DNA of 64,000 nucleotides, taken from Lingula anatina. Its lineage: Eukaryota; Brachiopoda; Lingulata; Lingulida; Lingulidae. The stretch covers positions 1 through 64,000 of the forward strand of contig NW_019775768.1 in NCBI RefSeq assembly GCF_001039355.2. The letters run 5' to 3'. A program made the position numbers and the translations under genes. Shown piece after piece: positions 13,901 through 23,887 of this stretch. The notes below the pieces were generated by a model. That model searched no databases, was not told where the DNA came from, and saw only the letters and a program-made list of their open reading frames with translations. The stretch's first letter is position 1; the number at the start of each line of letters is the position of its first letter.

Positions 13901-16900
13901 TGGATCAAGCCCAGTGTCATTTGTTTATTTCAGCATTCCCAGATATGCCAAGTCTGTGTTTATTGTACATATCTCGTTGATCAGGTTCAGATTTAGCACA
14001 TCTACTTAATAGCATGATGCACAATTTAATTCAATTTTATGAAGCAAATTAATCATCTTTAATTAAATTTAATATGCATGCTATTTTATTGCTGGACTTA
14101 AGCAGTGCATCATATAGTGGGGCCCACCAAGTGTCAAAACTGATGGTTTGGCTCTTACCAGCTCTTCTTTAATTGCATCTTGTTTAGTAAATTAAATTAG
14201 TATTTATATTATGAATAATTGTTCATTGATTTATAATTGAAACACGACACAAGTAGAACTAACTGCCATTATGTTATCATATTTTATATGCATCCGCAGT
14301 ATTGAGAAATTGACATTTCATATTATCATTCTGTAGTGTATTTAGATTGGATTTAATTACCAATTGCCATATTTTTTTGCTTTCAGAGAAGACAACCACC
14401 ACAACCACTACATCTACAACAACGGTGACAACCCCCACAGCAGTTGCCTCCACTAGTAAGATGCTTTCTAGCTTTGCTTTAGTGTTAGTGCATGATATGA
14501 ATATGAGATAGTTGTATCAATAATCTTATTATAAGATCATTCATGGTTCCATGGAATTATATTTAACATTGATTGTGGTGATAATAATCACTTAGCTTGG
14601 AACAAAAAATGATCCTTTTGAGACAAGAGCGAAACAGTGCTGTTGCAGTTAAAATTTTGTTCCAAAGCAAAAAATTATTATCACTAGTTAAGATGGTACA
14701 AGTGGTATTTTCATTGCCCTGTAACATTTATACATGGGGTTGTATTTGTGGGTTTAGAATGTTTCTTTTTATAATAGAAAAAAATGTGGGCAGCTGAAGT
14801 ATTTTAATGCATTTTAGCTGTTGATCACAATGAGTAACAATAGATTGTAGCTATGAGAGAGAGAGAGAGAGAGATACTTGAAGTCCATGAGGTTGCTGGG
14901 TGAGATGGTTTTGATAAAGAAAGTCTGTATGTGAAATCTGTTGTCTTACTGTTTGTTTTTATGTCCTTTGTTTGTTTTTTCCCTGATATTTTTCCTCAAT
15001 TATAGCCATAACTGTATGTTTTTATGTCCTTTTTATTTGCATTTCATCAATTATTAGTAAAGACCCAGTGTTGTTATATTCTTTTTCTCACATTCTGCCT
15101 TAATAATTACCCATTGTAACTCATACTGTCATCTTTCTTATTGTACCACCAGCGTTAGCGCTGGCGGTACACNTGATATATATATATATATATAGCCCAC
15201 TGTCATTTGCTTATTTCAGCATTCCCAGATATGCCAAGTCTGTGTTTATTGTACATTTCTTGTTGATCAGGTTCAGATTTAGCACCTCTACTTAATAGCA
15301 TGATGCACATTTTAATTCAATTTTATGAAGCAAATTAATTATCTTTAATTTAATTTAATATGCATGCTATTTTATTGCTGGACTTCAAGCAGTGCATCAT
15401 GCAGTGGGCCCATCAAGTATTGAAACCAATGGATTGGCTCTGACCAGATCTTCCCTAATTGCATCTTGAGTAGTAAATTGAATTAATATTTTTATTTAAA
15501 TAATTGATCATTGATTTATAATTGATACACGACACAAGTAGAACTAACTGCCATTATGTTATCATATTTTATATGCATCCGCAGTATTGAGAAATTGGCA
15601 TTTGATATTATCATTCTGTAGTGTATTTAGATTGGATTTAATTACCAATTGCCATATTTTTTTGCTTTCAGAGAAGACAACCACCACAACCACCACATCT
15701 ACAACAACGGTGACAACCCCCACAGCAGTTGCCTCCACTAGTAAGATGCTTTCTAGCTTTGCTTTAGTGTTAGTGCATGATATGAATATGGGATAGTTGT
15801 ACCAACAATCTTATAAGATCATTCATGGTTCCATGGAATTATATTTAACATTGATTGTGGTGATAATAATCACTTAGCTTGGAACAAAAAATGATCCTCT
15901 TGAGACAAGAGCGAAACAGTGCTGTTGCAGTTAAAATTTTGTTCCAAAGCAAAAAATTATTATCACTAGTTAAGATGGTACAAGTGGTATTTTCATTGCC
16001 CTGTAACATTTTTACATGGGGTTGTATTTGTGGGTTTAGAATGTTTCTTTTTATAATAGAAAAAAATGTGGGCAGCTGAAGTATTTTAATGCATTTTAGC
16101 TGTTGATCACAATGAGTAACAATAGATTGTAGCTATGAGAGAGAGAGAGAGAGAGAGAGAGACACTTGGTCAGCAGTCATTATATGAAGACCATGAGGTT
16201 GCTGGGTGAGATGGTTTTGATAAAGTCTGTATGTGAAATCTGTTGTCTGACTGTTTGTTTTTATGTCCTTTGTTTGTTTTTTCCCTGATTTTTTTTTTCA
16301 TCAATTATAGCCATAACTGTATGTTTTTATGCCCTTTTTATTTGCATTTCATCAATTATTAGTAAAGATCCAATGTTGTTATACTCTTTTTCTCACATTC
16401 TGCCTTAATAATAACCCATTGTAACTCATACTGTCATCTTTCCCATTCTTGAGTACGACAGTCTCGATTCTGTTCATGGAAGCATAGATACTCTCTGTCA
16501 AGTTGACTATCACCGCATATAGATTCACACATTGTACTAGCTGGGTCTGTCCAACTCCACAGTGAATTCTCCCTAAAGTGCAATCAGTGGAATCAGCTCA
16601 ATTTTCTGATAATCCCATCTGGCAGCAAGGGGGTTATTATAAATATTATTAATATTGTGGGTTGATTAAGCTCATAAGACTTCTTGCACTTTAGCGAGAA
16701 TTCCTGCAGAGTTGAAACAGCCCATCTGGTAGGATGTGTGAATTATCCGCCCAAATAAACCCCTACAGAGTGGTGCTCTGTCCTAAAAACCTCACCCTGT
16801 GGACCTGGCAACAGGTCGGATCAGATCTTCCTTAGAATTCTTGTATTTACAGCAGTCATATGGCATTTGCTGAACAAATATTTTTCAGTCTTCATAATAT

Positions 16901-18677
16901 TTTTCACAAGTTTTTCTGGATTTTTGATTAACGTGTTATTTGATGTGATAATCTCTCTATATGGTATTGTTTTGAAAGAGAAGGCTTGTTTTTATGGGCT
17001 AGCTTTACCTGCTGTTGACATGAAAATTTCTGTAACACTTGATGATGTTTAAAATTCTTCAACAGCTCATCTTGCACAGAAGTTGCTGAATTTTTTTCTC
17101 AAAATTTCCTTGTTTATGTCTGTATCTATGATTCTTGCTTATTGGCATCTTTTGCGTGCCCCTGTTTGGTTAACTTTCAAACTCTTCAAGCATTGTGATA
17201 AAATGAGAAAATAATTTTCATATTGTTTGAATTTGTGTGTTTCTGTCTGTTGTATTCGTTTATTTGTCTTGTGTGCACATGAGTAATGTAGGAGCTGTTT
17301 TGTTGTGGATGTTTGCATGAAGAAAAAAAGAAAAAAATAGGTGTTTACAGTTCCAATATACAAACATTTAAATGTTTATAATTATTTTGAGTCATTTACT
17401 ATATTTGGTAAGATGTAAGTTTCAGGTATGTGAGAAAAAATAAATAAAATGCTCAGTGATCAGTGGGAAGTTTGTGTGAAGAAAAGTCACTGAAACACTT
17501 GAATAAAAAGATCTGGAGTCCAGAGTTCTCAATATATGCTAAATGTAGTAGCTGAAATACCCTGTAACCCATCTTTACAGCAAGGGAAATTTCACTAACA
17601 TGAGACCTTTTTATTTGGGTATAGGTATAGCTTGCCCCCTTTTGAATAATACGTCATGTTAATCGGCATGGGTGGGTAATTGGTGGCCAACCCCTGTCTT
17701 TAGTCTTCACCCCCACCCCCTCTCATGGTTTGAACCATTTTGCAATGGGGTGGGGTATATTTTATTGACTGCATCTCTGAAGTGCATAAGTGGTGAAACT
17801 TTAGCAATTTGGACTTAAGTGAACATTTTGTTATCAAAATTTAATTTAACTGTGTTATACGTATGTCCAGCACTGAGTCAATGTTCCGTAGTATTGTGAA
17901 GACTAAAGAGTGCATGGATTATGTTTTTTTTTTTAGAGAGAACAAGACATTACAATTTGAAATCAGTAGACATTTTTAGTTCCATATGTGGTGTCTTGCT
18001 CCCTTAGTGCCCTGAAATAGAAGGGAGGGGGCATTATCAGTAATACCACTGATATTTATAATTGCATGGCATTTACATACATTGGAGTTTGTCTTTTGAG
18101 AAATGTGGGAAAGTATTCCCAAAGTTCATCACTTTCGATTCTGCACAAATCTCAGCTAAACCAGAGGTACCCTGCAGAGAAATGCAAGAACTCTGGCGTT
18201 CATTCATGAAATTTTCAAAAGTTAATTTGGCATGTTGTTAAGGAAATCCAAGTAGCAATACTTCATCACAATGAAAGGATCCAGAAGTGTACAGAGATTT
18301 TATTGGCAAATTTTTGTTTTGTTAATATTTTCCTAAATTTAGATTAAAAAAAAAAAAACAGGAAAGAGAGAGTTTTTAACTTGATGAACTTTTTGGAATA
18401 TGGTCCATGTTCAATAGAACTCTTAATGTGAGATGGTGTTTTATGGGTTACATGCTATTAATTATAATAAACATTATATATTTTATTAAGGACTCTATAT
18501 ATTTAAAATAATAATATTCCTTTTTACAGCCAAGAGCGGTACGGGCACAGGGGAAGTATCTCCCGGTATGGTCTCACGTTGGACTGCTTGCATATATTCA
18601 CTGTTCTGATTTCTGTGTTCTGTCTTCTTGCTGACCTGTGGTATGGGGGAGAGGGGGGGGGAGTCTTTGATTCACAC

Positions 18678-18710
<33 letters not shown>

Positions 18711-21700
18711 TGCAAGCATACATATACGCATGTACTCATATTAACATATATTTACATTAGGTACTTGTGCCTGTGGGTACATGCAGGTGAAGGTAGACAA
18801 AGTCAAAGAAGCAGTCTTGTATTGAATGACCGTACTAGTGCATTCACACCTTCCCACGCACACAGGCATACACACACATGCACACACCTACACACGTATA
18901 TACAAGAATACACACCTTTGTAAACATGTTTTTGTTCTGAATCGGGTGTTGACTCTTAACGAATTGACTCTGAACAATTACTTAATTAAGCTCACTATTT
19001 TATGAAGTGTAGGTGTCAGACATTTCCCCACAAGTCAGCATGAACAGAGGTGCGTGGGTGCAGCTTGTTGTGATCCTGTCATTAACACAGGGATGAGATT
19101 TTTCCTAGAATTGGTGGATTTCCGACTTTCTGAAAGCCAAAAATATCATTTCTGAGATCGATGCAGATCGGGGGTGGGGGTGGGGTGGCATTAGTGGAGG
19201 GAAGGGAGGATTAGATCTGGACCACATGCCATGTTTTCAGATTTTTTCACCTAAGGACAGTCTCATCCCTGCTTAACATGTACTAACTGCCAGTCACACT
19301 GCAAGAAAGAAAACAAATCTTTAAAGCTAGATATAAACAGTAAAACAGATTTACAAAACTCCTTATCATTACAAAAGAAATGTCATCAACAATTATGTCT
19401 GTAGCCTTAGGTTTAAGAGACCTAAACAACAAAATTTCTCTTTACATATGACATGTGTAACATTAATAGTGAAGATTTGTTATTCTTTCTGTTATGAAAA
19501 TGGAAAAAAATACTCAGTGTGATTTTGGAAAGCAAATGTTTTGAAAAGCATGTGAAAATTTTCCAAAAATCATTTTCCAAAAGTTAATTTAGAGGGAAAA
19601 AATTGATTTGTACATTAGATTGTAAATCTGTTAAGGCACGTAGGAAGGTGAAACATCATTGTATTGATTTCACATTTATATTCAGGGTTATTTGATATCT
19701 TCTGTAGCTCTGCATTTTGAGTTTGGACTTGTGCATTTTGATTTGCTGTCTTTTTGCTTGCTGTAGAGGCCCTCGTGGACTGAAAATTAGCACAATATAA
19801 CATCTATATTGCTTTAATATTGATGCTTTGCTGCAGCATTTAAATTAGGTGGTATTTTTCTTCAGATTTAAGATTTTTCTAAACTGTACTAGAGTCAGAC
19901 CTGTGTATATTCTGGGTTCCTTTAGGTGATGTTCAATGGTCAACTTTCTGCTTTGTTGTAGAAATATATTATTTCCTTTTCACTGTCGTAATAGGTAGTT
20001 GTCCACTTAGAATTTGAAGCTTTTTGGAGTAGTTTCTAGATATGTCTTGTTTTAGTTAGGGTATGTATTATGTGTCATCATTGTTTTTAAAAATAATAGA
20101 CTCTCTTTTTTAACTCTTGGAGAGTTAATAGTGTGTAATGAAATGGGCATTTATTATATGGATAAACCAGATTGAGTGGTGAAAGTCAAGAAATTGTAAA
20201 ATTTGTTAAGTGGACTGCAGCTGTGAAAATGTTATGTAAAAAGTATACAGGCACTACTTCTACTTTGTCTCAGATGTTGAAGGGGCCTGTTTCCACTCAC
20301 ACACATGTGCGTGCACGCACATACACATACACAGCTAATGTTGCAGATCAATGCCTAGATTATTAGAAGGACTACCATGGATTTCTGCACTGAAATAGAC
20401 CAAAAATTTGTCCTCAAAGTTAAGCCCAAATTTTTTGTAATATTTTTCTTTTGTGATGCAGCATTAATGAGGTTGACAGGGTGGAAAGGGCTCATCAGCA
20501 AGGGATTTTCTAGTCTAAACATAGCTCTGTCATTGTGTCTGACTTTGCTGAGTTGTTCTTGAGGAGAGGGATTAAAGACCCTGGAGAGGATGCTCTGACA
20601 ATGATGACATACAGGGAAACATCTCAAATGTCAGGGTATGACCTGAAGTTTTGGCAAATCTGACGTGTTTACCAGATAAAAAAACAAGACATTTGTGATG
20701 CCTTTTTAGGTGTGTGTGTAGTGTTGTGAATGTAATAAGGGTAGAAAATAGCTATAGAGAGGTCATGCTTTTAAAAATTAAATAACCTGAAAACATTCAA
20801 AGTTGGATAGTGTCTTGGTTTGTTGTAAAATATTAAGCTGGCTCCATTTTTGTGCAACAAAGGAAAAATAGGTGAAGACCTTCAACATTCCCCTCCCCAA
20901 ACAAGAAGGAAAAATAAAGAAATATGCTGAATCCCATGTTAACATGTAGTTTGTATAAATGAAGTTGTTTAAGTCACAGCAAACTCGGAATTATGCTAGA
21001 GCTTGTACAGGTTTTAGGGTATGTTGGTCAACCCACAAGACACCAAGTGAAGCAGCCATATTTTTTGTTTACATGGAGCAGATAAATGCTGGAGTAGGTT
21101 TTTTTCACAATAAAGAGGACAGATGACTTGGAAATGGCCCAAGATAAACACCTGTTTAAACAGGAGCACTGAGTGAAGTGTGTCAAGAAAGGGCAGAGGA
21201 GAGATGAGCTCCTTTAAGTGGTAGTGATAAGAGAGTTATAGCTATTTGATATATGATAAGGTTAGAAATGTGAACCAGCCACCTTGCCAAAAACTGATGT
21301 GTGACTGTTTTGTCAACTGAAAGACTTGAACAGTAAATAAGTAACATTATCGTAGCAATTTTGGTCATCATTTCACAAGTTTTGTCTTGTGACCTTTTTG
21401 TAAGGTGATGATACTTCCTGATTGTGTTAGAGAAGCTAAGAGAGGTGAACACAATCTGGTGCCCTGAACATCTCACGTTGTGGATATTTCATCAACCACA
21501 AAACCAGAAGGACGAGCCACTATAATAATTTATTCTAGACATGAATAAACCAAATTGTCAAATGAGTAATCTGAAACCCCATGCCTCATAGGAAAAAGAC
21601 CACATTTTTAGCATGAACACAATCTCTGCTGTACCAGTGAGGTGTTAACATGTAGCCATCGCAGTCACAGTGAAGTTGGGAAGTATATAGTCAGAGAGAC

Positions 21701-23853
21701 TTGGCCTTTCTAATCCACTGACCACATTTAGGATCAACCCCTTAAAACGTTGATATTTATTATCCCTTGTTAAGCTTTCTGGTTTACTGGTTACTAGTCG
21801 GACTGAGGTATTAGCGGAACGTGAATATATGTGACAGTCTTCAATGCATAGATACATTGTGTATAGCAATTGTGGAATTAACTTTTACTGTATCTTCATT
21901 ATGAGTTTTTGAACCTTGCCTTACCATTTTAATTTCCCCCTATTTCATAACCATCACCTCCCCTATTTCAAAACCATTGCCTTTTTTTGATGTACAATTT
22001 AATTATTTCTGCCACTGTATTTTGTGTGAAGATTTTAATGGCATCCACACCCCTGTTCTGAACACTCTCACACCTGTATAACCATTTCTTTGCTTTGGTT
22101 GGATATGAAATTGATATTTAACATGGAAATTAAAACCGAGTTAAAGGCTCCCAAAAATCCGCTAATTTGATTTTACAAATTAACAGTTTTGGAAAATAAG
22201 TCATTAGAAACGACATCAACACTTTTAGAAATTTGCAAGTTTCATTTATTTAATCATATTTGGGTAACAGCAGTTACTAGTAGCAACTGCTCAGTATTGT
22301 GCATGATATATGCTGAAGGTTTATAGCTGAATTTTCGTGCAATGTCTTGGATACATATAAATATAGTGTAGCCTTTAGCTTCAACATGGGGCGTCTTGCT
22401 TGATAATTTGTTCAAAACATGTCCCTGTATCTGTGCATTTGTTGACCCTTTTAATATTGATCTTTACAGTTTTCTGTTTTACACCTGTTTTGTTGGTTTT
22501 AACATGTAATAACACCACCTGAGTTTTACTCCAACTCATTAATATGCAAGTGATTGAAAGCTCCAATACACCAATAAATAATCTGATAAATTGTCCTTGT
22601 TGAGCATGGGGACTAAGTTTAGATGACTGTGCATAGTAGCCAGGCTGCTACTGGTAAGTTGTCAGTCTCTCAAACTAGAGCGATGCAGAAAATTGTAATG
22701 CACTATGAATGAAGGGCCAAATAGCTGATTGCATTTTGGAATTTAGAAGGCTAATTAAAGTGTATTAAACAGTAGCATTATTGAGATATGTTTATTGTAG
22801 ACTGTAAAATCTCATTCTGTGATTGTTTTATTATTTTATCACTTTTAAAATCTCATTTTGTAGTTGTTTTAATATAATTTCGCAACTTATTTAACATGTA
22901 TCTAATGCTTTGAAATGCACTGATATTGTAGATAGTTCAAGTGAATGTGCTCTTAACTGAAGAATGAGTATTTTTGGGTCATCTTCCCCCTAAATTCTTT
23001 CCTCTTCTGAAAAATATCTGTTCTGGTTTGAGAATTTATAGCTAAGTTTAATTATAAATTCAGGAATTATAGAAAAGTCAGATAATAACAAGGCTCCATG
23101 TGCCTCAGGGCTTGTTCCCAATGGAACTGTTGTTCTAGGCAGATTGATCCAACTGCGCGAAGATTATTACTTAATGCAATTAGATTAGCAGATTAACATA
23201 CCCTTTCCTAGCGTTGAGTAGAATACAGAAAAAGTGGCAATTATACGAATATGTTGGAAACAAGAGGAGGCATTTTAATCTGTTAATCTAATTGCATTCA
23301 TCAAGAATAGGCGTGGAGTTGGATCAATCTACCTAGAACAATAGTTTTATTGGGAATTGGTACTTACTCTTTTTTGTATTTTGACTCTAGCTCAGTCCCA
23401 GCTGCCAGAATGGGCCATAGCTATCATCGTTGTCGTGTGCGTCCTGGTCATTCTGGCCGTGGTCATTGCGGTGGTCATCATGAAGAGGAGGAAAGGCAAC
23501 AAAGAAAAAAGTAAGTGATTTTAAAAAGTAAACCTGCTTGTATGTTAGAGTGTTAAAACTGACACTCAAGGCTAAAAATTTGAAAAGCCCTCACCCCGCA
23601 CTCCCAAGAGAATTTAGCCTTCACTCACTTTTCAGATATAAGTGTAAGTAACAGGTTGTTTTATGCTTTGAATGATATGATTATTTCCCATTTAAGCTGC
23701 CACTGAGTTCTTATAGTTTTGGTTGAGTTTTTGGATGTACATATGTCAACTTGAGCTGGATTGTCTTTGCAAGAATTAAGATTTATTAAAAATGCACATT
23801 TTTTTTTTCAGCTCTTGTGGACAACAAACCCCCAAACAAGTAAGTAGATTGAA

Positions 23854-23887
<34 letters not shown>

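Larger units (their letters stand above)
3195..14386 (+). other. Large intron 4 of the Ig receptor gene
   Basis: I see no convincing exon or RNA gene in these 11.2 kb. The intron holds G-runs near 4261, a 78-bp tandem pair (7569-7715), a TTTA microsatellite (7881-7937), an 8-bp-stem hairpin (8857-8878) and half of a foldback element (about 9485-9606). It also holds a three-unit tandem repeat (9594-10280), a GT/GA tract (11158-11199), an isolated N (12186), and a CpG-richer patch just after it (12190-12330). Confidence 0.6.

Noticed and set aside
18579-18923. 114-codon frame rich in His/Thr
   Set aside because: Translation of CA/CATA microsatellites; no conserved sequence.
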